Shown here piece after piece: positions 6,878-13,212 of a stretch of 16,518 nt of DNA. A model generated the notes under the pieces. The model saw only the letters and a program-made list of their open reading frames with translations. It was not told where the DNA came from and did not search any database. Positions within the stretch are counted from its first letter, which is position 1; the number at the start of each line of letters is the position of its first letter. Source of the DNA: Leptospira venezuelensis (lineage in GTDB: Bacteria; Spirochaetota; Leptospiria; Leptospirales; Leptospiraceae); NCBI RefSeq assembly GCF_002150035.1, contig NZ_NETS01000005.1, positions 1 through 16,518 on the forward strand, in the 5' to 3' direction. A program made the translations under genes and the position numbers.

Positions 6878-7702
6878 TTAAATCTCAAATATTGCATTAA
6901 TATTCTTCTTATAACATTCAAGACAATCAGGCCTTGCGACTGAAGTGATACAATCCTTTCCACAGCTATGGCAATATTTCATATTCAATTTAAAATCAGA
7001 GTTTTTAAACCAATTTAAGTGACATCCCCTACATAAAGGTTGTTCAGCCTTTTTCATAACCCTTTTCTGACATTCAATACAAAATGAATCTTTATTATAA
7101 AAAAGATCAACCACTCTATCTGGAACAAATGGATAATTATTAGGAACGATATAATTCTCCAAATCATAGATATGAGCGCGATTTAAAATCAAATCTTCGA
7201 TTGGAAAAATATATGGATAAATATTTTCGGTCTTCTCGTAAAACAAACCTAAACAGATTAAAACTCGATTTTTGATATTTAGTTCTAAAAATCTAGCATA
7301 TTGATTTTTCGAAATGAAATCGATTGTCCCAATTCTTTTGATGTCTGCGTTTAATTTAACTTTTTCCTTTTCTGTTCTTTTCTTTAACTCGAACTCATTA
7401 ATAAGATTTTCTATCTCATCCAGAATCTTCGTGATATTTCTATACTTACATTCTACATAAAACTCAATATTAAGATCAGTATCTTTAAATTTATAATCAG
7501 GTAATAAAGAATCTTCCACGTAGTCTTTTGAATTTTGGTCATAATTATGTGTCTTGTGAAGTAAGTTATAAATGTCTTTAGGAAAGAGAACTTCCCTTAC
7601 AAATTCTTCATATTCTTCTCCATTTGCAAAAGATTTAGGCTTATGTAGCTTTTTTGCAAAGACTTTCGAGATATATTGCAGTATTTGTTCTAGTTCATTC
7701 AT
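6878..7702 (-). CDS. PD-(D/E)XK-type nuclease with two C-terminal zinc ribbons (cassette 9)
   Basis: The 274-residue product has an N-terminal helix with G-E-E-Y-E-E-F-V (28-35), then P68-D69 in LLPDYKF and E84-C-K86 in FYVECKYR. The order helix, PD, about 15 residues, E-x-K is the core of the restriction-endonuclease fold, seen in Mrr-like and related DNases. The C-terminus holds two Cys-rich units, C208-x2-C211 with C224-x2-C227 and C244-x2-C247 with C260-x2-C263, which look like zinc ribbons that may recognise nucleic acid. No methyltransferase partner lies in the cassette, so it may be a solitary modification-dependent or stress-induced nuclease. The ATG is 13 bp from attC 10, with no room for a promoter. 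Nuclease activity is inferred from motifs. Confidence 0.78.
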   Translation of the reverse strand: MNELEQILQYISKVFAKKLHKPKSFANGEEYEEFVREVLFPKDIYNLLHKTHNYDQNSKDYVEDSLLPDYKFKDTDLNIEFYVECKYRNITKILDEIENLINEFELKKRTEKEKVKLNADIKRIGTIDFISKNQYARFLELNIKNRVLICLGLFYEKTENIYPYIFPIEDLILNRAHIYDLENYIVPNNYPFVPDRVVDLFYNKDSFCIECQKRVMKKAEQPLCRGCHLNWFKNSDFKLNMKYCHSCGKDCITSVARPDCLECYKKNINAIFEI

Positions 7703-7715
7703 ATCTTGTCATGGC

Positions 7716-7868
7716 GTATAACGACCAAGGTTTGACGACGTTCCGCGAGTCCGAAGGACTTGGCACGAGGCTTGCTTCGCAAGACGAGTGCCAAAGCGGA
7801 ATGTGCCGAAGGCCAAGCGAGAGTCGCGTAGCGATCTCGAAGCGCAGCGTCAGAACCGACAGTTAGAC
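7716..7868 (-). repeat. attC 10 (153 bp)
   Basis: Left R box gtataac, right R box gttagac. L boxes ggtttgacg/cgtcagaacc are another covarying class, again with one extra G. Inner arm gttccgc/gcggaat as in attC 6 and 7. Confidence 0.87.
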
Positions 7869-7923
7869 GCAGTGGCATTATGCAGATTACCTAGAGCCTT
7901 TTCTTACTCGAATAGTTCTCATT

Positions 7924-8220
7924 CTATTCATAAATTTTCCCACAATAGAGAAAGGTTGCAAATTTATTCCACAAATTATCACTTATTCCCTGGCTTTTAC
8001 CGAAATCGCTAGCATCTGCCCAAGCAATTGCGCTATCAAAATAAGCGCCCAATGTTATATTCTCCCAACCGTTATGAGTTGAATCAAAAGAATTTTTAGG
8101 CGTTCTTTTTTCAAATTCAAGATCTTCATTTATTTCTTTTAACAAAGCCTTTGCAAAATTTAAAAATGAATCTTCGTCGTGAACCGTTTCCAGTAAGTTA
8201 TGTAATTCCATTTCTTTCAT
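7924..8220 (-). CDS. DUF7660-like small protein (cassette 10)
   Basis: This 98-residue acidic protein begins MKEMELHNLLETVHDEDSFLNFAKALLKEINEDLEFE and ends LWNKFATFLYCGKIYE. An N-terminal helix containing S-F-x-x-F-x-x-A-L, a central W-E-N-I-T-L-G-A-Y-F-D-S-A-I-A-W and a C-terminal W-x-x-F-A-x-x-L-Y-x-x-x-I-Y-E match my memory of the DUF7660 family, found widely in polymorphic-toxin immunity clusters and integron cassettes. No catalytic residues stand out and no function is established. Either Met1 or Met4 could be the start. About 90 bp separate it from attC 11, enough for a promoter, but I see no clear one. Confidence 0.75.
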   Translation of the reverse strand: MKEMELHNLLETVHDEDSFLNFAKALLKEINEDLEFEKRTPKNSFDSTHNGWENITLGAYFDSAIAWADASDFGKSQGISDNLWNKFATFLYCGKIYE

Positions 8221-8310
8221 AATGATTTCAATACCAAAGCAAACAAATCAGACGTAAGGAATATTCATTAGCATCTTGATTAACTAAATGTGAAAAATTT
8301 ATGCCATTGC

Positions 8311-8454
8311 GTCTAACGACCAAGGTGTTCCGACGTTTTGCAGTTGGCACGAGCTTGCCGCTGCAAGCGCAGTGACAATGCAAAATGTGGCGAAGCCCGA
8401 GCGAGTGGACGCTTTAGCGATCCACGAGCGGAGCGGAAGCACCGATAGTTAGAC
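8311..8454 (-). repeat. attC 11 (144 bp)
   Basis: Both R boxes match each other (gtctaac/gttagac). Common L-box class with extra G. The inner arm gttttgca/tgcaaaat is a covarying variant of tttgc/gcaaa, also found in attC 13. Confidence 0.88.
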
Positions 8455-8468
8455 GTCGTATTGATTCT

Positions 8469-8774
8469 TCAATCAGCTGAAGTAGCATAACCAGTAACCG
8501 AAATGCATCTCGTAAAAAAATAGAATTCGTCAGTAAATTTAGCATTTTTAAGTCCTTTTTTCCCGGGCGCGTGCTTCAACGCATCTATAATCGCGAGATT
8601 CATTAAGGGATGCGGAGGAGAACTGAAAAAAGGACAGTGCCTACCGGAAACAAATATATCTTTGTCACTCACGTTACTTGGGTTCATATCTACAACCTTA
8701 TAGTAACCCCAACTAACAGTAGTTCCACAATTTATAATTATGGAAGCGATCGTTATGAGAGCCAATCTGATCAA
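8469..8774 (-). CDS. Putative lipoprotein, second gene of cassette 11
   Basis: The 101-residue frame starts at TTG (8774), directly abutting the TAA of the upstream gene, with GGAAAAAAG just before it; translation is probably coupled. The N-terminus MIRLALITIASIIINC is a lipoprotein signal with Cys16 as the likely lipidation site. The rest contains a conserved-looking C-P-F-F-S-S-P-P-H-P-L-M-N-L-A-I-I-D-A-L segment and ends with RCISVTGYA. This pattern resembles small TRL-like lipoproteins of spirochaetes and other Gram-negatives, though I am not certain of the family. Two mature cysteines (RHC and TRC) could form a disulfide in the periplasm. Confidence 0.7.
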   Translation of the reverse strand: MIRLALITIASIIINCGTTVSWGYYKVVDMNPSNVSDKDIFVSGRHCPFFSSPPHPLMNLAIIDALKHAPGKKGLKNAKFTDEFYFFTRCISVTGYATSAD

Positions 8775-9059
8775 TTAACTTTTTTCCTTTTCGACATAGT
8801 ATATTAATACGCAAGGAACCAAAGACCGACGATGACTAAGCACAATTTCTAGATTTTCAATCTTTGTTTTTCCCGTTGATTTTCTAAATTTCTCCAAAGA
8901 ATCTCCAATGATGGTGGGATACCTACCGCAATGTTCGAATTCTTTCTTCTCTACATGTTCGTTTAAATATTTTGCTTCAGATAATTCTATATATCCGATT
9001 GTCTCAGACATCGAAACACAGGAAGTAATGAGAAAAGAAACTGCTATTAATTTTTTCAT
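8775..9059 (-). CDS. Putative lipoprotein, first gene of cassette 11
   Basis: I choose the ATG at 9059 because it gives a textbook signal: MKKLIAVSFLITSC, with Cys14 as lipidation site. An upstream in-frame start would only bury the signal. The mature part (about 80 residues) contains H-C-G-R-Y-P-T-I-I-G-D and LVPCVLIYYVE, with two cysteines that could pair. The family is unknown to me. It is followed without a gap by a second lipoprotein gene, so the two may form an envelope pair. The ATG lies 36 bp from attC 12. Confidence 0.72.
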   Translation of the reverse strand: MKKLIAVSFLITSCVSMSETIGYIELSEAKYLNEHVEKKEFEHCGRYPTIIGDSLEKFRKSTGKTKIENLEIVLSHRRSLVPCVLIYYVEKEKS

Positions 9060-9095
9060 TGTCTTTAACATTAAGAATACATTTGTCAATATGAC

Positions 9096-9238
9096 GTCTA
9101 ACGACCAAGGTGTTCCGACGTTTGCGAGGGCGCGAGGCTTGCCACTGTAAGACGAGTGACGGAAGCAAATGTGGCGAAGCCCGAGTGAGTGGTCGCGTTA
9201 GCGATCCGCGAACGTAGCGGAAGCACCGATAGTTATAC
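9096..9238 (-). repeat. attC 12 (143 bp)
   Basis: Left R box gtctaac, right R box gttatac. L boxes ggtgttccg/cggaagcacc with extra G. Belongs to the HigB-HigA cassette. Confidence 0.88.
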
Positions 9239-9253
9239 GCCGTGCTTTATTTA

Positions 9254-9559
9254 TTAACTAGCTTGAAGTTCTTGAAACTTCTTAATCGTTTTTAGTTCAC
9301 TTTTAAGCTCATACTGCTTAATTTCTAAATCATAATGGGCCTGTATTGATAACCAAAACTCTGGAGAATTACCAAAAAATTTAGAAAATCTAAGTGCAGT
9401 GTCTGCAGTAATAGAACGACGACCATGAACTATTTCACTAATTCGTTTCTGATCAATATGAGTTGATTGAGCAAGCTTATAGGCAGTTATTCCCATGGGT
9501 TTCAAGAAATCTTCTAATAAGATTTCGCCAGGATGGATATTCATTAATTCTTTATTCAT
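9254..9559 (-). CDS. higA: HigA-family antitoxin (cassette 12)
   Basis: About 101 residues, starting MNKELMNIHPGEILLEDFLKPMGITAYKLAQSTHIDQKRISEIVHGRRSITADTALRFSKFFGNSPEFWL. This is the full HigA signature: H-P-G-E-I-L, a helix-turn-helix (KLAQSTHIDQKRISEIVHGRR), then the T-A-x-x-A-L-R-[FL]-[SA]-x-x-F-G-x-x-x-E-F-W motif. HigA binds and neutralises HigB and represses the operon. It lies 12 nt downstream of higB in the standard toxin-first order. I prefer the ATG at 9559 over the GTG one codon upstream. The ribosome site is weak (AATAAG), consistent with coupling to higB. Confidence 0.94.
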   Translation of the reverse strand: MNKELMNIHPGEILLEDFLKPMGITAYKLAQSTHIDQKRISEIVHGRRSITADTALRFSKFFGNSPEFWLSIQAHYDLEIKQYELKSELKTIKKFQELQAS

Positions 9560-9571
9560 CACTTATTCTGC

Positions 9572-9853
9572 CTAATGATAATCGACTATCTCAACATTTG
9601 AAGCATTCCCATTTTCCCAAGAAAAGCATATCCGATATTGCATATTTATACTTATGCTATACTGGCCTTGCCTATCCCCAGACAATGCATGAAGTCTATT
9701 TCCGAGAGGAATTTTTAAATCTTCAATATTCTTTGCGCTATCTATGTGAATTAATTTCCTTCTAGCTGTTCTCTGAATTTCTTTCGGAAACTTTTTAGAA
9801 AACTTACCTAACCAAATAATTTCAGATTCTTTATCGTAGAATGATAGAATCAC
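9572..9853 (-). CDS. higB: HigB/RelE-family toxin (cassette 12)
   Basis: The 93-residue protein starts at GTG (9853): MILSFYDKESEIIWLGKFSKKFPKEIQRTARRKL. It carries the HigB core PLGNRLHALSGDRQGQYSISINMQYRICFSWENGNASNVEIVDYH, including the G-N-R-L, G-D-R-x-G-Q-x-S-I-x-I-N and Y-R-I-C-F motifs of ribosome-dependent mRNA endonucleases of the RelE superfamily. Nothing appears damaged. The N-terminus aligns with family members from residue 1, so the GTG start is credible even though a strong promoter ends only 5 nt before it, implying a leaderless message. Confidence 0.94.
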   Translation of the reverse strand: MILSFYDKESEIIWLGKFSKKFPKEIQRTARRKLIHIDSAKNIEDLKIPLGNRLHALSGDRQGQYSISINMQYRICFSWENGNASNVEIVDYH

Positions 9854-9858
9854 AACCT

Positions 9859-9887
9859 ATGATAGCGCTGGCCACCACTGGTGTCAA
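9859..9887 (-). promoter_or_regulatory. Strong sigma-70 promoter of higBA
   Basis: On the minus strand, TTGACA (9882-9887) and TATCAT (9859-9864) are separated by exactly 17 bp. The higB GTG begins 5 nt after the -10, so transcription should start at or next to the initiation codon. Confidence 0.8.
9873..9883. promoter_or_regulatory. Candidate HigA operator palindrome
   Basis: caccactggtg is a perfect inverted repeat around one central base. It overlaps the -35 box and spacer of the higBA promoter, the expected place for autorepression by HigA or the HigBA complex. Binding is inferred from position only. Confidence 0.5.
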
Positions 9888-9982
9888 TCACCATTATTTA
9901 TAAATTTCTATAAAATTTTACAAATCTTGTCAAGTGCAGAGCTAATGAATTTTATTGCTTTAAATGATATTTAAAGCATGGC

Positions 9983-10124
9983 GTATAACGACCAAGGTGT
10001 TCCGACGTTTTGCGTTTGGCACGAGCTTGCTACTGCAAGCGCAGTGACAATGCAAAATGTGGCGTAGCCCGAGCGAGAGTCGCGTAGCGATCTCGAAGCG
10101 GAGCGGAAGCACCGACAGTTAGAC
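9983..10124 (-). repeat. attC 13 (142 bp)
   Basis: Left R box gtataac, right R box gttagac. Common L-box class with extra G; inner arm ttttgc/gcaaaa. Its cassette is one of three whose outer R boxes are not identical (gttagac against ggataac), though the flanks beyond still match. Confidence 0.87.
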
Positions 10125-10158
10125 GACGTTTTGAAATATATAATGAAAATTCAAATAT

Positions 10159-10530
10159 TCAGAGATTCTGAATATATTCTCTCGTCTTCTTTCCAAAGAA
10201 AGTTTTTATTTTGTTGAATATCGCATCGTCATTCAAATTTTCAAGAAAGCAAGTACAGACTGCGTTATTTAAATTGCTAAACTCACTCTGAAAGCTATCC
10301 TCAATAAAATTAAACAATTTCGTTAATTGCTCTTCCGATAATTTTTCAAAGCTTTCCGTGAAATAATGGCTAAATTCAGCAAAAATACCGTGTATAGTAA
10401 TAGCCGTTTTCTTTTCGATGAAAATTGAACCATCAAGGTATATTTGAAAATTCGGAAAGATTTTTATTAGATCCTTTAATAGTGCATCACTACTTCCAGC
10501 ATCATCTAATAAAATAAAATCTAAATTCAT
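10159..10530 (-). CDS. DUF7674-like small protein (cassette 13)
   Basis: The 123-residue acidic, helical product reads MNLDFILLDDAGSSDALLKDLIKIFPNF, then FAEFSHYFTESFEKLSEEQLTKLFNFIEDSFQSEFSNLNNAVCTCFLENLND. The pattern F-x-E-F-[SA]-x-Y-[FV] plus an F-x-x-I-E segment and N-A-V-x-x-x-F-L-E-N-L resembles the DUF7674 group, short proteins frequent in toxin-immunity loci. The assignment is from memory of the pattern and no function is known. No signal peptide or membrane segment is present. The ATG is 68 bp from attC 14 with no strong ribosome-binding site. Confidence 0.7.
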   Translation of the reverse strand: MNLDFILLDDAGSSDALLKDLIKIFPNFQIYLDGSIFIEKKTAITIHGIFAEFSHYFTESFEKLSEEQLTKLFNFIEDSFQSEFSNLNNAVCTCFLENLNDDAIFNKIKTFFGKKTREYIQNL

Positions 10531-10598
10531 TGCATTTATTATGGCAGAAGGTATTCTTTTAAAGTTTTATTGTCTAAAATAAATATTTTCAAAATGTC

Positions 10599-10738
10599 GG
10601 ATAACGACCAAGGTGTTCCGACGTTTGCGATGGCGCGAGTTTGCCCTGCAAACGAAGTGACAGAAGCAAATGTGGCGAAGCCCGAGCGAGAGGTGCGTTA
10701 GCAATCTCGAAGCGTAGCGGAAGCACCGACAGTTAGCC
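10599..10738 (-). repeat. attC 14 (140 bp)
   Basis: Left R box ggataac, right R box gttagcc (a type otherwise seen only as the left box of attC 15). Common L-box class with extra G. Confidence 0.87.
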
Positions 10739-10748
10739 GAAGTGGAAT

Positions 10749-11489
10749 TTAATTTTGCGTTATTTCATTTAAGTATTCAATTTGATTATCGTTGAGATAC
10801 TTGTAATTGATTTTTATTTTATTAGGAGCATTTTCTTTAAGAAAGAGATATATACCTCGGATCAACGGGATAGCATTTTCAGACAATGGGATAGAATTTC
10901 CTGCAGCAAAATAGCCAATTTCATTTAGCTTAATACGCTCATCGCCAATATCCAGATCAATAGAAAGTTGATAATGTGATTTACTTTGTGTAGCTTTAAT
11001 TATTAAATCTGAAATCTCATGATAACTAAATTCTTTTCGGTGAAATAATGTAACAATTCCAGAAATATATATTTTCTTCGGAGTTACAATTACATAGCTC
11101 TTAATAGTATAAAGAGCTACTAGTGCAAATACCGAGAATACCCCCAACAGTTGGCGGTTGTATGTTCTAATCTCCTTTTTCTTTAGCTTCTTATCAATAA
11201 ATCTCCACTTCAAAATTAGTAACAAGGTAGGAAAACCTATAATCCCGGTTATCCATAAAAGAAGCATTACATGCATGCCACCATAATAGGTACCAATTAC
11301 ATTTTCTATTCCTGAGGCCACAGCAACTATTTGCAAAAATTTTTGAACGAGAATGACTCCGAATAAAGCATAGGCAACAAATGGGGAAGCGATTATTAGA
11401 ATAATAGGAAACATTAGAATTGTCCCTAAAATATCCGAGCTATCGCTTACATTCTTTCTCCTATTTACTTTCTTACTACTTCTTTGCAT
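10749..11489 (-). CDS. Membrane protein with PH-like C-terminal domain (cassette 14)
   Basis: I start the gene at the ATG at 11489 (MQRSSKKVNRRKN); the longer open frame only adds residues encoded by the cassette end. The product has 246 residues. Hydrophobic segments lie at about 20-46, 73-94 and 114-134, the last followed by TPKKIYISGIVTLFHRKEFSYHEISDLII. A membrane anchor followed by V-T-x-x-K-I-Y-I, a short strand and a polar I-x-x-L-I segment is typical of bacterial PH-like domains linked to membrane helices. Function is unknown. The very basic N-terminus predicts a cytoplasmic N-end. The ATG is 15 bp from attC 15 and the stop 10 bp from attC 14, so the cassette is packed tightly. Confidence 0.75.
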   Translation of the reverse strand: MQRSSKKVNRRKNVSDSSDILGTILMFPIILIIASPFVAYALFGVILVQKFLQIVAVASGIENVIGTYYGGMHVMLLLWITGIIGFPTLLLILKWRFIDKKLKKKEIRTYNRQLLGVFSVFALVALYTIKSYVIVTPKKIYISGIVTLFHRKEFSYHEISDLIIKATQSKSHYQLSIDLDIGDERIKLNEIGYFAAGNSIPLSENAIPLIRGIYLFLKENAPNKIKINYKYLNDNQIEYLNEITQN

Positions 11490-11503
11490 ATGAATTCCAT
11501 TTC

Positions 11504-11644
11504 GGCTAACGACCAAGGTGTTCCGACGTTTGCGATGGCCCGAGCTTGCTCTGCAAGCGAAGTGACAGAAGCAAATGTGGCGAAGCCCGAGTGAGTGGTC
11601 ACGTTAGTGATCCACGAACGGAGCGGAAGCACCGTAAGTTAGGC
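11504..11644 (-). repeat. attC 15 (141 bp)
   Basis: Left R box ggctaac, right R box gttaggc. Common L-box class with extra G. Confidence 0.87.
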
Positions 11645-11688
11645 GTAGTTTGGCGCTAATAAAAGTAAGACAGATTATTATAGAATTA

Positions 11689-12084
11689 CTATAATTTTGC
11701 CCGAACAAATTTATAAAAATCGGAAGGAGGAGGAATATTAGGCCAATTAAAACTATCGAGAGTCGCTAATGCGCGAATCCGAAGCCTTATCCACATAATG
11801 TCAGAAGCCAAGGCTTCAATAGTCCAATGTTGGGCATTAATATCGCCACTATTCTGATCTAGTATTGAGTCAATTTCATCTAATAATTTAGTTTGTTCCT
11901 CATTCAAAGTGTTACCCAAGTCATTTTTAACAGCTTGATATGCATTATCAAAATCAAGAGCAAGTTCGTCAGCTATACAAACAAAATCAGGAAAAAGCTT
12001 ATTCTGAATTTCTGCCGATTGAGCAAGCGCTTGGAGAGCGTATTTTAGTAAGATTAATTTTTCTGTAATAGGCAGATTAGTCAT
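11689..12084 (-). CDS. Hypothetical helical protein (cassette 15)
   Basis: The 131-residue product starts MTNLPITEKLILLKYALQALAQSAEIQNKLFPDFVCIADELALDFDNAY and ends SFNWPNIPPPSDFYKFVRAKL. It is acidic, almost all helical, without membrane segments, and has a Pro-rich end. I do not recognise it. The size and an A-D-E-L-A-L-D-F segment recall cassette proteins of unknown role. AGGA lies about 9-10 nt upstream of the ATG, supporting the start. The roughly 100 bp between the gene and attC 16 could hold its promoter, but I see no consensus boxes. Confidence 0.72.
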   Translation of the reverse strand: MTNLPITEKLILLKYALQALAQSAEIQNKLFPDFVCIADELALDFDNAYQAVKNDLGNTLNEEQTKLLDEIDSILDQNSGDINAQHWTIEALASDIMWIRLRIRALATLDSFNWPNIPPPSDFYKFVRAKL

Positions 12085-12187
12085 TTGGATAATCCTATTT
12101 GCTTATCAAGATCAGGCCGTTAGTAGAATTAGCAATTTAGTTGAGCTTAACTTATTCACTTTGATAATCAAATTCTCGCCAAATTGC

Positions 12188-12329
12188 GCACAACGACCGA
12201 GGTGCTCCGACGTTCGCAACGGCACGAGTTTGCTAATGCAAACGAAGTGACGGAAGCGAATGTGCCGAAGCCCGAGCGAGTGGTCGCGAAAGCGATCTAC
12301 GAGCGGAGCGGAGGCACCGCAAGTTATCC
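12188..12329 (-). repeat. attC 16 (142 bp)
   Basis: Left R box gcacaac is the most aberrant in the array; right R box gttatcc. L boxes ggtgctccg/cggaggcacc with extra G, shared only with attC 1. The spacer is gaccga. Twin of attC 1, though the inner arms have diverged. Confidence 0.85.
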
Positions 12330-12597
12330 GACGTTTCAGACACTATTACTAATAAATTTACACCCTGCGAAGCGAAAGAATTTAGTGTAACAAAATCTGT
12401 CCGCCTCTCAATGCTATCATCAAACACCACAAGCCGCACTAAATGAAAAGCCGGAATCGAAAGATGCACTTCAAAATATGGCGGCTATTAGAAAAAAGCA
12501 GCTAATTAATTTCCAAGCAACCAATCGTTCAAATTTAACGAACGAACAACTCGAAATTAATAAACAAACAAAAAAACAAATTCTGGATGAAATGTTC
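12330..12597. other. Body of cassette 16, duplicate of cassette 1
   Basis: The 268-bp body has the same length as 438-705 and aligns along its full length; the region comparable to 499-711 differs at roughly 27 of 213 positions by my count. It has no minus-strand gene with a credible start; the frame there is open only through the attC. The terminal inverted repeat is the same as in copy 1 (gtttca at the left end, tgaaat at the right). Confidence 0.7.
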
Positions 12598-12603
12598 GGA
12601 TAA
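12391..12603 (+). pseudogene. Open plus-strand frame, copy 2 (no credible start)
   Basis: Seventy codons are open from just after a TAA (12388-12390) to a TAA inside the left R box of attC 17. The peptide is hydrophilic and helix-prone, including NEKPESKDALQNMAAIRKKQ and ending KQILDEMFG. The first ATG would give only 38 residues. The homologous frame at 499-711 has two stops but no indels. It may be the 3' end of a captured gene lying against the usual cassette orientation, or an accidental frame. Confidence 0.35.
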
Positions 12604-12754
12604 CGACCAAGGCTTGACGACGTTGGCGAGCTGAACGAAGTGAAGACAGGCACGAGAATTGCTCTGCAATTCGAGTGACTGAGCCAATGTGCCGGAGGCC
12701 GAGCGAGAGTCGCGCAGCGATCTCGAAGCGAAGCGTCAGAGCCGCAAGTTAGGC
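12598..12754 (-). repeat. attC 17 (157 bp)
   Basis: Left R box ggataac, right R box gttaggc. L boxes ggcttgacg/cgtcagagcc with extra G. Near-identical to attC 4 and attC 9, although their cassette bodies are unrelated. Confidence 0.88.
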
Positions 12755-13056
12755 GCTGTATCGCTCAAAACACAGTGCACCAAAGCTCTACTCTATAATA
12801 TCTACTACCAAAGCAAAGGTAAAGCAAAGAAGAATTTGCTATTTAAATATAAAGTAGCGAACCCTTTTCGATTCTTTTGATGAAAGAGATGCAAGAGTTC
12901 TATTAAATTCCTAACATACTGTAGAGCTTTTCAAGCCTACGATATAAAACAAGAAAAGGGTGAAAAGCGACCCGACTTTAAGTGGATTCTCATTTGATTT
13001 TAAAACAGAATTCAAAACTTCTATCTTAAAAATAAAAAAGAAAATCGCGATATTGC
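12755..13056. other. Body of cassette 17, no ORF
   Basis: About 302 bp with no gene-like frame on either strand; the best minus frame is a 17-codon peptide near 12950-13005. The ends keep the terminal inverted repeat (gcgctgtatcgc at left against gcgatattgcgc at right), so it is a genuine cassette. Could be a decayed gene or a small RNA. Confidence 0.6.
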
Positions 13057-13197
13057 GCCTAACGACCAAGGCTTGACGACGTTTGCGATGGCACGAGTTT
13101 GCGCATGCAAACGAAGTGACTGAAGCAAATGTGGCGAAGCCCGAGCGAGTGGTCGCGAAGCGATCCGCGAGCGGAGCGGAAGCACCGATAGTTATAC
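13057..13197 (-). repeat. attC 18, hybrid L boxes (141 bp)
   Basis: Left R box gcctaac, right R box gttatac. The left L box is ggcttgacg, but the right arm is cggaagcacc, the partner of ggtgttccg. The outer stem is therefore mismatched although the central arms (gtttgc/gcaaat, gagtttgc/gcaaacga) still pair. Confidence 0.83.
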
Positions 13198-13212
13198 GCC
13201 GTGCAAATTTCT

